Assembly: GCF_001540865.1 (NCBI RefSeq) | Contig: NC_033639.1 | Span: 6,440,647 to 6,504,646 of the forward strand | Source of the DNA: Ananas comosus | Lineage: Eukaryota; Streptophyta; Magnoliopsida; Poales; Bromeliaceae | Reading direction: 5' to 3' | Length of the DNA: 64,000 nt | In this document: positions 1-10,375 of the stretch, piece by piece | Numbering within the stretch: position 1 is the first letter of the stretch | Layout of the letters: every line of letters starts with the position of its first letter | Position numbers and translations under genes: made by a program | The notes under the pieces: generated by a model | What the model was told of the DNA's origin: nothing | The model's input: only the letters and a program-made list of their open reading frames with translations | Database searches by the model: none

Positions 1-1013
1 GATTAGTAGAATATCATTGCTATGTTCATGCATTCCATGATTACAGAGGCATAGTAGCATGTGTATATTCCATTACTATGTAGCAGCTCGTACCTAGTAG
101 AGCGAGATTGAGTCGGGCGAGGAGCGGGGTAGCTCTTTGCCTAGGACCTTCGAGATTGAGTCGGGCAAGGAGCGGGGTAGCTCTTTGTCTAGGACCTTTG
201 AGATTTGAGATCTTAGGCAAGTTGGCCTAGTCGATTGGGTTGTAACATGAATAGCATAAGTGGATTGCATTCATGCCATGATTGGACATAGTAGACTGCA
301 TAACTATGTTGTAGTTGTATTTATTACACTGTTGAAGCATACTAGCATGATAGTAGGTTATTGCTAGATGATGTTCCATGCATTCTTTGCATTTGATGGC
401 ATAGTAGATATAGTAGCAATGTATTTCTATCTACCTTTCTATCTATCTATCTGTGCCAGCTTAGACCTAGTGGGAAAACCGGCGGCGTCGGCGGCCGAAC
501 CCACTGGGAACTATATTTATATAGTTCTCACCCCGTGTGGTTTTGGGGTACAGGTACACACGAGAGCGTACCGGCAGAGGACCGTGGTAAGGGCACAGCG
601 CCCTAGTAGCTAGTAGCTTTCCTTATGCATTAGAGTACCCTCGTGTACATAGAGATGTAAATGTATTTGGAAGTTACTTATGTATTTGGAGAGCCATTTT
701 GTATTATGAGAAGAATATGTATTCATTTGGGAAGATGAAAATGTAAATCAATATGAAAAATGAGGTTGAATGAATGTAATAGCTAGATGTATCTCTCTTT
801 ATTTCACTTGTATGTTACTTGTGATTCTTGCTCTTAATTGTATAGCACTAGTGGTGCTTCGTCGTATCATGTATGTTCAATGAATTTCTCCTGGGCAAAT
901 TCTTGTACATGATATTGTCGTTGAGCCTTGGGCGAACAGGAGAGGTGCTGTCCGTTCGGCGTCTGATCGACGTGCCCGGATCTGGCCAAATTGGGGGGTC
1001 GCGGGGCGTGACA
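1..1013 (+). mobile_element. Ty3/gypsy LTR, 3' part (left edge cut by window)
   Basis: This stretch ends in GGGGCGTGACA at 1013 and is the 3' part of a long gypsy LTR in plus orientation. Its last ~85 bases match, base for base in many places, the reverse complement of the LTR starts at 24036 and 32538. The block at about 460-515 (a GGCGGCCGAACCCACTG core) matches the reverse complement of about 24495-24535. No coding sequence is expected; small open frames here are chance. The rest of the element lies left of the window. Confidence 0.75.
104..199 (+). repeat. 48-bp tandem repeat, two copies, inside LTR
   Basis: Two near-identical 48-base units begin with GAGATTGAGTCGGGC at 104 and 152, followed by the start of a third near 200. 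They lie inside the gypsy LTR. Confidence 0.85.
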
Positions 1014-1193
1014 TACTTTCACTTGCTCTTGTTACTTGCCTTCGTGCAAGTCATGTATATTGTAATTCTTCTTGGGCAATTCTTTATACATGTTATGAAC
1101 TTGTGGAGCCTTGGGCGGACAGGGAAAGCTCTGTCCATTTGGCGTCTGTGTACGTGCCCGAACCGACCAAATTGGCGGTCGCGGGGCGTGACA
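1014..1193 (+). mobile_element. Second gypsy LTR terminal fragment, in tandem
   Basis: This repeats the last ~180 bases of the preceding LTR in diverged form, including the GAGCCTTGGGCGGACAGG block, and again ends GCGGGGCGTGACA at 1193. It starts immediately after the first LTR end. It may be a separate truncated LTR or a tandem duplication of the LTR end. Confidence 0.7.
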
Positions 1194-1535
1194 AATATAG
1201 TAGTTTCAAATCTTTATACATTTTAGTGCCACCCGGATACAAAGTATAGGGTGCTCAATTAGCTTCCATCAAAATTTCCTCTATGATCTCTTTTTCCGCC
1301 AGTACACAAATTCAATTTTGAAATTGTAGTATTTCTTGATCATCTAAGTGAAACTTACCGGCGTGTCCATCATCAATCTTGGATCGAATTTTTTGCAACT
1401 CCGAATTTTGGACTTGCTTTTCTTTTATCCATTCCATCAAGGTAGGCTGCACAACCAAGGACATCAATTTCTATGGTGTGTCGAGAGCTACCACTTCCAA
1501 TTTCCATTTGTCTCATTTCCGCCAACAATGGTGGT
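1194..1535 (-). pseudogene. Gypsy pol remnant (RNase H/integrase linker)
   Basis: The minus strand reads as a diverged gypsy polyprotein between RNase H and integrase. Recognisable peptides include LVVQPTLMEWIKEKQ near 1450, a DDGHAGKFHLDDQEILQF stretch near 1330-1380 and YPGGTKMYK near 1220. These align with the linker and zinc-finger entry of the intact-looking copy at about 28725-28990. Stops occur within the frame. The fragment ends exactly where the CACTA terminus begins at 1536, so that transposon probably inserted into it. Confidence 0.65.
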
Positions 1536-1930
1536 CACTACACCAAAAGGGACTTTTAAGGGCAATTTAAACAGTCGGAAAAAAAAATAAAAAATGCCAA
1601 GAAAAGTATATCTCGGCAGTTTTTTGCGGCACTTGCAAGTGCCGGTTAAAAGTCCGTCGGCAATTAATTTGCCGGCACTTCTTACAAACGGCCAGGAAAT
1701 GTCAAAAAACTGGCACTTTAAACTGCAACCTATAAGAATCCATGCTGGCACTCATAAGTGCCAGAAATGTTCTCTCTTTTGGCACTCAAAACTGCCGGCT
1801 TTACTTATTTTTAGCGATAGTTTTTTTAGCCGGCAAAGTTTTAAGGGCACTTAGTAATGCCTGCAATAAACAAAAAATTATAATTCCTAATTAGATATCC
1901 CGACCAAAAAAAGTGCCGGCAAAAATTTGA
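1536..1930. mobile_element. CACTA transposon terminus and subterminal repeats
   Basis: CACTACACCAAAAGGG at 1536 is a CACTA-type terminal inverted repeat. It is followed by many copies of a short motif in both orientations (AAGTGCCGG, GCCGGCACTT, TGGCACT) up to about 1920, the usual look of transposase-binding subterminal DNA. The three bases before it are GGT. I found no matching right terminus before the copia LTR at 4971, so the element is truncated or its end is too diverged to see. Confidence 0.65.
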
Positions 1931-2765
1931 ATTTGTGATGCATTATTATATTTTTGTAATTAGATGAATAGGGATTCATATATTTTCAATAAAATAATGA
2001 TTTAGTTATCTAAAATAAGTATTCAACGTTAATACAGAAGATTATGAAAGATATTTAGACATATGCAAATAAAAATAATAATCACAAATACATTTGCTCA
2101 CAAAAAAGTATTTAAACACAACCAAATGACATAATACTACAAATTTTAGTAGCCAAAATCAAGTACAAAATAACAACTTTTTAAAGTTTCACAAAAAATC
2201 AATTTCGATTTGCATCCACGAAAAACATAAAAACTAATACTTCAGTCGATCTCATAACTCGAATCACATATTTTTTTCTGAACAAAATGAAGGAGTTGAA
2301 GCGTTGTGATCGATCAATAGATTGCTTCAACTCACTGGCTTAACCTGCATTAGAGAAAAAAAATAAAATAAAAACCCAAGGTTACATTGAACAATTCTAA
2401 CTTGTTTTTCAGCAAATTGCTAAAATATGCAACATTAATTAATTCATATACTCCAACTATATATTTTTGATCTAATCTTTCACCTCCTATGATAGTAGAA
2501 GGAGCCTTAATAAACATAAGTCCTCCAAGCAAATCACAATCACCTTTTGATAGCATAAAGTGAGATTTAGACCGCTAATAAAACACTGCGTGTATTCTAA
2601 TTCTTTAACTTTCATTTAGAACATGTAATAAAAAATATTAGTACAACTAAGTGCTCAAGCTACACATACACAGACAGACTTGCCCTGATGCAAAAGAAAA
2701 CTAACCGAAAAGAATAAAAGAATAATCATGATACAATTCTCTAACTAATAAAGATACAGAATAAC
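1931..2765. other. AT-rich non-coding stretch
   Basis: AT-rich DNA without a recognisable coding region. A minus-strand open frame at 2350-2556 resembles no family I know. A minus-strand segment at about 2290-2345 has a splice-acceptor-like TAATGCAG before it and might be a further decayed exon of the kinase fragment at 2766-4127; this is weak. Confidence 0.4.
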
Positions 2766-4127
2766 CTCCAAAAGTCAACCATCAACCACAAAAATATCCA
2801 AGGAACCATCAATAATAAAAAACACGTGCTTCTTGAATGTCGAGACCAACTTTAGCAAGCAAGGAAGTTAACTAGTAAAAAAAAAACAATACAAAAATTA
2901 ATTAATATCATGAGAATATGTGAAATATACTTATTCATTGAGTCATAATATGATTTCAAATTTAATAAAGAGATCAATCACTTGACTAGGGAGCTTTGGC
3001 TCATCATCTGTTGAAAAAGTGATCTCGCGCATTGGCCTACAAGAACATCAGATATAAAAAATTATCAAGTATACTAACTAAGAAATTATCAGAAATTTTC
3101 TTAGTATACTAACTAAGAAAAAAAACAGGGAAGCACTCGACAACTGATTTATGCTTAAATATAAAATAAATAAATTATTGTAACGCCCCTAATAGTCCCA
3201 CATCGAATGGGATACTGATTCTGATTAGTTTATATGAGGCCTACACGCTAGTAATAATAACCCGGCTTAAACATTTTGGACTGTGGTTGGGCCCAACGAG
3301 TTATTATTGCTAGTGGGCTGGGTCGTTGTAATTGGTATCAGAGCCAGTTCACCAGCTGGATATGTGTGGCAAGTCTCGGCTGAGCTAGGGTCTGGATGAC
3401 GGGCTAGTGAGATGAGTCTCAGATCGCCTGGTGATCTTGGACTGTGTGTGTGATTGGACTGACGAGGACGTCAGAGCCTTAACAGGGGGTATCTGTGATA
3501 CTCCAATAGTCCCATATCCTATAGGTATAGGGTTTTATGAGCTTCGGCTCAAAAAATAAATAAATTCTAGCCATCCAACGAAATTACCTCCAAGTTTTAG
3601 AGGCACAAAGTATAAAGTAGGATAAACACCTGCATTCTTCCACCACTAAAATTCATCCAGATCAAATGCTATAGGGTTCACGCAAACATTAGCAATGTAA
3701 AAATAGCTATTAATTATGTAGATGAAATTTCAACAAAGCAAAAAATTTTCAAAAGTCAAGAAACGCAAACTAGAACAACTAAATCTGATAGTAAAAAGAA
3801 GCAAGCAAATAGCACTCTAAGGTGGATTTAGCATGAAAGTATTAGTTGAAATAGCTAGTGACCTGAAGGAGTGCGAGTAAGAATGAACAGCTCTATCTCC
3901 ACCTTTAACCTGTTGGCTATCAACTTCAAGAGCCAAAGCTTTATGATCCGATGACTGAGCAAAGGGCGGATAGAAATAAATGCTGAAGAATGGATCAGAT
4001 AAGAGAAGTAAAGACATGAAATTAAGATAAAACTAAGTAATGAATGTGCAAAGCAGAAAATGAGAAACGTTATTTTCAAAAGGAAATCACAATAAGAAGA
4101 GCCAGAAGCACCTTTGTTCATTGGCTG
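2766..4127 (-). pseudogene. ACT-domain Ser/Thr kinase (STY8/STY46-like) N-terminal fragment
   Basis: Three to four exons on the minus strand match the region around the ACT domain of plant STY-type (Raf-like) protein kinases, cytosolic kinases reported to phosphorylate chloroplast transit peptides. An exon at 3863-3954 reads SSDHKALALEVDSQQV and ends in a GT donor. The next, starting at 3036 after a TAG acceptor, reads PMREITFSTDDEPKLPSQ, the family's conserved motif, with the arginine before it restored across the splice. The third (2766-2871) reads LTSLLAKVGLDIQEA and then, after a frameshift, DGSLDIFVVDG followed by TGA. A possible upstream exon lies near 4085-4127. The catalytic kinase domain was not found. 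The fragment is interrupted by a TRIM element and followed upstream by a SINE. It is either genomic DNA captured by the CACTA element ending at 1536 or a relic of a resident gene. Confidence 0.62.
3163..3566 (+). mobile_element. TRIM retrotransposon copy, second LTR truncated
   Basis: LTR 1 runs 3179-3330, starting TGTAACGCCCC and ending GGTCGTTGTA. A primer-binding site TGGTATCAGAGC for initiator-Met tRNA follows at 3333-3344. A ~150-bp non-coding interior then leads to a second, shortened LTR from 3494 (TGTGATACTCC). It is the same family as the complete element at 43951-44420. The insert is flanked by an exact 14-base direct repeat, AAAATAAATAAATT, at 3163-3176 and 3553-3566, much longer than the 5 bp normal for LTR elements. 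It lies in an intron of the kinase fragment. Confidence 0.75.
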
Positions 4128-4404
4128 CATATGAAAAATGTTTCACAATTTACTCCTCCTGCCTATTAGAATGAGAAGTCTCATGTTTGGCCATACTGTG
4201 AATATTCATTTCCTGAAGAGAAACTCTTTCTGATATAAATAACAAATTCAACATATTAAATTAGAATTTGGCATTCTTATAAGAACTGAAAAGAAGTATG
4301 CAAGTGGATGGCTTTCTTCAAGATTCACATAATACATTTGATCTAATGGCCTAATAAAATTAAGCTGTTTACCTCCTAAGATCTTGATTGACTCAAAAGG
4401 CACC

Positions 4405-4534
4405 AAATCTTGCTTTGGCTTGGTGGTTGGTATCCGAGACCCAAGTTCGAATCCTAGTTGATTCATATTTTCAGCTAAGTTTATTTCTAAATGAAATAAA
4501 CGAAGCGGGTAGCGTGCTACCTATCTCTCAAAAA
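4405..4534 (+). mobile_element. tRNA-derived SINE
   Basis: A Pol III promoter is visible: A box TGGCTTGGTGGTTGG at about 4416-4430 and B box GTTCGAATCC at 4445-4454. A short body follows, ending near GCGTGCTACCTATCTCTC and a run of A. Related pieces occur at 14190, 51598, 52141 and 52755. No clear target-site duplication was seen. Confidence 0.65.
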
Positions 4535-4970
4535 TTCTAAAATTTCATGGAAGCAATTGGGGAGAATAAAACTACAACTTTTGATAAGTACACCAAGTAA
4601 AATTTTACAGACAAGCAATAACCATGACAACAGTTGATCTAAATACTTAAACAATAAAATTGAAAAATAAAGATTGCATCATAAATCACATCCAATTATG
4701 ACAAGCTCCATACTTTTCAATCAGATATTACTACTTTATGCTGAAACTTCATCTCCACTTGTCTTACCTTCTTATAAGTAATTTAAAGAGTTTTCATGCA
4801 CATACCACACTCAGATTTAGGAAAAATGTACAGAAACAGCAAATGGGCGAAGGCTCTGTTGAGCCAATAAGGCGCGGACATATGGTACACCGGTACTCCA
4901 TTCAGTTGTATTGATTTACAGTGCATCAGGAGCATCGGAAGTGTAGCCATGTGGTGTGTCCACATTGGCG
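4535..4970. other. Non-coding stretch before copia LTR
   Basis: No recognisable gene. The minus-strand open frame at 4783-4965 matches no family I can name; an upstream exon of the kinase fragment is possible but not supported by motifs. Confidence 0.35.
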
Positions 4971-5516
4971 TGTCTTAATTTAACCCGATCCGCTTAGGAT
5001 GTGGATTAGGACTTATCCTAATAGGTTTAGGATAATAATAAATTATATGTTTCTTATCAGTTAAGAAACATATCTACTAGAGAATATCTATCATATCCTA
5101 GTTCTTATCCTAATCTCTTTGTGAGATTCAGGATATTTAGGAGTTCCGTTATTCTATATATACGTCCCCTTGTTTCTCCCATCTGAGAGGATTGATATTC
5201 AAATTAATTCAATATTCCATTATTCTCTCTTTTCTTCCTCTCTGGGATTTCCACCTACGTTTTCGGGGTTTTGGAGCGTGGATATAGAAGAGGACTCTGG
5301 TAGCCCTCTTCGATCGGCATCCGTTGCATCAGATCCGCAACCGATCCGTGACGTAAGGCGTACGCGTGGGAGAAGGCGAGAAACTTGGGAGATCCAGAAG
5401 CATCGAGACAAGGACGATCCAAGAAGGCTTGTAAAATAAGTAATCCGATCCGATTCGGGTTCCCGGATACATTGGCTATCAGGTTTGTAAGTTTTCGCTG
5501 CCTATTATTTCTAATA
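4971..5516 (+). repeat. 5' LTR of copia element
   Basis: The LTR probably starts TGTCTTAATTTAACCC at 4971 and ends just before the primer site. A TATA-like CTATATATAC near 5153-5162 suggests transcription starts about 30 bases downstream, within the LTR. The left border is inferred because no second LTR is present for comparison. Confidence 0.6.
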
Positions 5517-5518
5517 AT

Positions 5519-5530
5519 TGGTATCAGAGC
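5519..5530 (+). promoter_or_regulatory. Primer-binding site, initiator tRNA-Met type
   Basis: TGGTATCAGAGC directly after the LTR matches the 3' end of plant initiator methionine tRNA and marks the start of minus-strand DNA synthesis. Confidence 0.85.
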
Positions 5531-5792
5531 CTGCATGCTTGTTTTCGCCTTTGATCATGCTTGTGATGCGTGTGTTTTAGATCGAATGTTTCGTTGATCA
5601 ATTTTTGTCGTAGATTAGTTCTACGATTGTTTTCTTTTTCGTTTTCTATGTGAAATCGATAAAAAAAAAGAAAAAAAACAAAAATTAACTAAATTAGTTT
5701 TAGTTTTTCTCTTAAATTGATCATGCGAAATTTTTTACATATGTTGTATTTTTTTTGTTTGTTTTTTTTGTAATTAAAAATAAATAAATATA

Positions 5793-6352
5793 TTGCTGCC
5801 GGTGGTCGAGGCTAAGGGGCTCGCCGCGGACGCGGGCCCGCACCCGCGCACCCGAGAGAACCGCGCAGGCTCGGCCTGCCGCGGGAGCGGGCCAGCACTC
5901 GCCCACCCGCGCGGGCCCAGCCTGCTGCGGGCGTGGGCGCGCGCCCGCGTGCACTGTGCGGGACCGGCCCGCTACGAGAGCGGGGCGCACCCGTGGGCAC
6001 CGAGCGGGCCCGGACCGCTGCGGGAGCGGGGCTCACCGCGCGCTCCACGCGGGCCCGGCCGGCTGCGAGAGCGGGCTCGCGACCGAGCGCACCGCGCGGG
6101 CCCGGCCCGCTGCGGGACGGGGGCACCCACGCGCACAACACCGGCCTGCTCCGGTGCGGGCGCGGCGCGCACCCCCGCAGCGCGCGCGCGCGCCCATGCA
6201 CAGCGCACTGGCCGGCTCACTACCCGTGCGCACATGGTCCAGCGCAAAAGGAGGCCGGCCCGTTGCGGGTTGGCAGGCCCTGCCCGGCCTTCTGCTCGCA
6301 GGGGACCTACTCTGCTGATTCTGGTGGGCTAGAGAGCTCGGCCCGGCCCCAC
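5793..6352. repeat. Very GC-rich imperfect ~45-bp tandem block
   Basis: An abrupt GC-rich island lies in AT-rich leader DNA. Units built on GCGGGCCCGGCCCGCTGCGG recur about every 43-46 bases (GAGCGGGG-type joints near 5978, 6023, 6066 and 6110). Long open frames exist on both strands and in several frames only because stop codons are rare at this composition. I do not consider any of them a gene. Confidence 0.75.
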
Positions 6353-6973
6353 GCACGGTTCAGAATTATTGAATATATATNATATTTTTTTTCTGTGTTG
6401 ATTAATCCTATGTGGGTGTATTCTTTATAATGCTTATGTAGCATGTGATTGTATTTTTTTTGGCATATAAGTACTTATGTTATTTCGGTGATTTTTTTTA
6501 ACAAATTTAATTTTGAAAAAATGGGTTCGACGTGTGCAACATTCCTGTAGAATATTATTTTTTCTGATGTACATCTTGTAGTGATGTAGTAGGTTTTAAT
6601 TATGCAAAAGGTGATGTAATAATTAAGGCCATGTAAAGGAATGTGTTTTGCGCAGCGTCGACGTTTTTCAAATTAAATTTTGGCATAAGTACTTATTTTT
6701 TATCTGTGTGATGATATTATGAGATTAGTTCTCCTCATATGAATATTTTTCAAGAAAAGATATGTTCTTCAAAATGGATGAGTTTCAATTTTTGGATAAG
6801 TTTCAAAATTAATAAGAAAATTAATGAGTTTGTAATATTTGAAACCGGCACCTGGGTGATGATTACGAGCATAGCGAAGTTTTCGATCTCATTGTGCCGG
6901 GGATAATGTTTCAATCTTGTTAATTTTTGAAATATATGGCTAATGTCCAAACCTATTTTTTGAATGTAGTGAA
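6353..6973. other. Copia leader, AT-rich part
   Basis: Untranslated leader between the GC-rich block and gag, with one ambiguous base at 6381. No gene or clear regulatory motif seen. Confidence 0.5.
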
Positions 6974-7741
6974 ATGACTTCCAAGAACATCATAGCTGAT
7001 CTCACCAGGGGTGATAAGCTAGATGGAAAGAATTATGATATCTGGCATAGGAAAATGCAATACCTGCTCAATGAACAAGGGGTTCTAGAAACCCCTTCTG
7101 TCAAAAGAGTTCTGCCTGCCTAAGGCACTGCTTCTGAGTATGATAAAGAGATCTATAACAAATGGGTCAAGGAGGATCGAACTGCTCGGTATACTTTGTT
7201 GTGTGCCATGCAAGACGACCTCATTGGACAGTTTGAGATCTTTGAAACTGCCAAGGACATGTGGGACAATATGAAGATTACTTTTAGTCAAACTTCATCT
7301 ACGAGGCTACGTGTCTTAAATCTCAAATTTCTACAGTATACTAAAGACCCGAAGCATTCAATGGCTGAGCACCTTTGTGTGATGAGCGCCATGATTCGAG
7401 ACCCCAAGACTGCTAGAAACGAGCTCACTGATGAGCAACAAGTTTTAGCAGTGATTCGTTCACTGCCTGATACTGAATGGTCCCAGATGAAGCTCCTGAT
7501 GACACATAGCGAGAATATTAAAACGTTTAATGACATCTCGCGCCATCTCAAGCTCGAGGCAGAACGCTTAGAAGTGAACTGTTCTGTCACTCTTGTTGCG
7601 CGCTCCGAGAAGCGCGGTGGGATTGCACCCAAGCGCAAAAAGCATCACAACAATGGAGCAAGAAATGGAATCAAGCTCCTCAGGGTGGAGTTTGAAAGCG
7701 CCGCAGAGGCAAGCGCGCTGGCAATAAGAATGCTACAAAGC
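6974..7741 (+). pseudogene. gag: Copia gag
   Basis: Capsid-type protein of the copia element. ATG at 6974 opens a typical copia Gag (KLDGKNYDIWHRKMQYLL near residues 16-32). A TAA at 7121-7123 interrupts it at codon 50. The same frame then continues through the central Gag region (MWDNMKITFSQTSSTRLRVL) to about 7660. A frameshift before 7738 moves the CCHC zinc knuckle (CYNCKKKGHFARNC, about 7747-7788) into another frame. Two breaks make it inactive. Confidence 0.82.
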
Positions 7742-9905
7742 TAAAATGCTACAATTGCAAGAAGAAGGGTCATTTTGCTCGGAATTGTCCTGAGCCGAAA
7801 AAGGTAACCTTCCCACTCAACTCACACTGTTTTGTTTGCTCTCATGCTTTAGTAGCTCATTCTCTTCCTGATTGGATTGTGGATACAGGAGCAAACAAAC
7901 ACGTAGTTCGTGACCGAGTGGGGTTCGGAGATTATCATCGAGTACCGTCTGGCACACAGTTTGTCACCCTTGGGAATGGCACGAAGGAAGAAGTCCTAGG
8001 AGTCGGTTCGTACCAACTCAAGTTGCGTGGTGGCCGCACTTTACTTCTTCAGGACGTGCTATATGTACCCGGAATTTGATGTAATCTATGTTCAGTTTTA
8101 GCTTTGTTGTATCTAGGATATTCATTTCATTTTGACAGAAACCGCCTTGATATTTCCTTTCATGGTACTTTATTTGGATATGGTACATTAGTTGATGGTT
8201 TCTTTAAATTAGATTTGGAGGATGATTCGTTTGCATTTGCTTCTTTTTCTTCTTCATCTATTCTCTGTGATGAATCCGTTAAATGGCATACCAGATTAGG
8301 CCATATAGGTCAAGAAAGAATGAATAGACTGGCTCGAGAAGGCCTTTTGGGGTCTCTCGCCAAAGTTGACCTATCTGTGTGCGAGCCTTGTCTGGCTGGA
8401 AAGGCATGTAGAAAGCCTTTCGGTAAGGCTACTCGTGCCTCTCATCCTTTAGAGCTAATCCACTCTAACATTTGTGGGCCAATGAATGTGAGGGCCTGGC
8501 ATGGTGCTTGCTATTTTCTCACATTCATTGATGATTATTCCCGTTATGGATATGTGTATTTGCTTTCTCGCCGATCTGAAGCTTTAGATTGCTTCAAGCG
8601 CTTCGTTGCGGAGGCTGAGAATCAAATAGAAAGAAGTGTAAAGGTGCTTCGCACTGACCGAGGTCGTGAGTACTTGTCTGATCAGTTCAAGACTTATTGT
8701 GAGCAAAAGGGCATTAGTAGACAGCTCACTATTCCTGGTACTCCGCAACAAAATGGTGTTGCAGAGCGAAGGAACCGTACTCTATTAGACATGGTTAGGT
8801 CGATGATGGCGCAAGCGCAACTTCCTATAAATTTTTGGGGAGATGCGCTTTTGACTGCAGCCTACATCCTTAATCGAGTCCCTAGCAAATCAGTGCCTAC
8901 TACCCCATATGAGTTATGGAGCGGTAGAAAGCCAAGTTTACACTACTTACGCCCTTGGGGTTCAGCTGGATATGTTCACAGCCCCTCACATAAATTCGGG
9001 AAACTCGGCCCCAAAGCGAGCAAGCATGTGTTCATCAGATACCCTGAAAATTCGAAGGGTTATGTGATGTATGGTGAACACCCAGATGGTGGTATGACCG
9101 AGATTGAGTCTCGTGATGTGGAATTCCTAGAAAGGGATTTTCCAAGCATTGGTGAAATGCGAAGAGACGTCGGATTGTATGAGTTACAGGACGACGCTAC
9201 CCCATCTGCGGTTGAGGGTGATCGATCACTTCCCGAAGTCGCTGAAGGAAGTGGTAGCGATCCTCCGGCTAGTGGGAGTGCTTCGTTGAATGAGAGCATA
9301 CCCTTGGAAGTCGGCAATTCGGACCCTCCATTGCGTAGAAGTGAACGTGGACATATTCCCCGTCGACATTTTGAGATCGAAGGGGATATTTTCATGTGTA
9401 CTCCGCTCGATGACGATGAACCTTCTTCTTATAAAGAAGCTCTGCAGACGTCAGCTTGCAGTGAGTGGATGGCTGCTATGAAAGATGAGATGGACTCCAT
9501 GAGCAAGAACCAAGTATGGGAATTGGTTGACCTTCCGCCTGGGCGCAAGTCTATTGGAAATAAATGGGTTTTAAAAATTAAGCGCAAGGCGGATGGATCA
9601 ATCGATAAATACAAGGCTCGGCTCGTGGCTAAGGGCTACACTCAGAGGCAAGGGGTGGATTACAACGAGACGTTTGCTCCCGTTGTGCGATTTGCCTCTA
9701 TTCGTTTGATTCTAGCCTTAGTGGTACACATAGATTTGGAATTGTTCCAAATGGATGTCAAGACAGCTTTTCTCAATGGAGAATTGGCGGAAGAGATCTA
9801 TATGGATCAACCTGAGGGTTTTGTACTCAAAGGTCAAGAAGACAAAGTTTGTCGTCTTAAAAGATCCATTTACGGTCTCAAGCAGTCGTCGAGACAGTGG
9901 TCTTA
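7742..9905 (+). pseudogene. pol: Copia protease-integrase-RT, truncated
   Basis: In one frame the order is the zinc knuckle end, an aspartic protease with the catalytic WIVDTGANKHV at about 7876-7908, and a GAG-pre-integrase zinc module (H..H..C..C in [11 protein letters not shown] ... CEPCLAGK). The integrase core follows with its acidic residues in [19 protein letters not shown] and [10 protein letters not shown]. Reverse transcriptase starts at about 9565 ([14 protein letters not shown]) and includes [15 protein letters not shown] at 8077-8079 breaks the frame between protease and integrase. RT ends at [10 protein letters not shown]; the YVDD active site and RNase H are absent. The sequence beyond 9905 is unrelated. 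Confidence 0.88.
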
Positions 9906-10375
9906 AACCGCACAACTTAAGGGAAGTTACAGTAACCGCAAGTAGTTGCAAGCGGTTCCGATCGGCTGGAAGTGGTCTGCAAAATTAGGAGATAGTGGCC
10001 GGTCGTGTAAAAGCAATAACTGATCAAGGGGTGATCTATAAATAGGTCAATAACGCCCTAAAAAGGGGTCTTTTTCCTGTGAACAAAAGACCGCCCTTAT
10101 TTCCTTGCAATTTCCTGCATTTTCTAGGAGTAGTCTACTTGTAACTTTTACTTTCCCGCATTTACTGTTATTCCTAGGAGCAGTTCATTAAGTAGATCAA
10201 CAGAGTCTGCATGCCAACCGGCACACTCAACCCCTGTACTTCTTACCAATTAATATAAATGCATTCGGCTCTTCAAGCCGACCAGTTCCTGTGTTGTCTA
10301 GTCGTTCGGCTCTTCGGCCGGCCTTAGTTTTTGTTTGATCCGTATATTCGGCTCATCCAGCGAACCGAGTTTATT
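9906..10375 (+). mobile_element. LTR-like promoter fragment, family unclear
   Basis: Non-coding DNA with a TATA-like CTATAAATAG near 10038 and repeated CGGCTCTTC motifs (about 10267-10315) resembles the U3/R part of an LTR. It joins the broken copia RT on the left and the CACTA terminus on the right. I cannot match it to another repeat in the window. Confidence 0.45.

Larger units (their letters stand above)
4971..9905 (+). mobile_element. Ty1/copia retrotransposon, 3'-truncated
   Basis: The element has a 5' LTR, a tRNA-Met primer site, a long leader with a GC-rich repeat block, then gag, protease, integrase and the first part of reverse transcriptase in the Ty1/copia order. It stops at the conserved YGLKQ region of RT at about 9890. 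The rest of RT, RNase H, polypurine tract and 3' LTR are missing. It therefore cannot move by itself. Confidence 0.88.

Noticed and set aside
3459..3474. Hammerhead ribozyme core in the TRIM (CTGACGAGGACGTCAG)
   Set aside because: The CTGA.GAG part resembles the core, but the matching GAAA box and three-stem arrangement are absent; a simple hairpin explains it.
4416..4454. tRNA gene
   Set aside because: A and B boxes are present, but the cloverleaf stems and anticodon arm cannot be formed; a SINE fits better.
5721..6356. Several overlapping Arg/Ala/Pro-rich open frames on both strands
   Set aside because: They arise from extreme GC content and the ~45-base repeats. They overlap on both strands and show no domain.
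9906..10375. Continuation of the copia element
   Set aside because: No RT or RNase H motifs in any frame; the composition and TATA box suggest an unrelated LTR.
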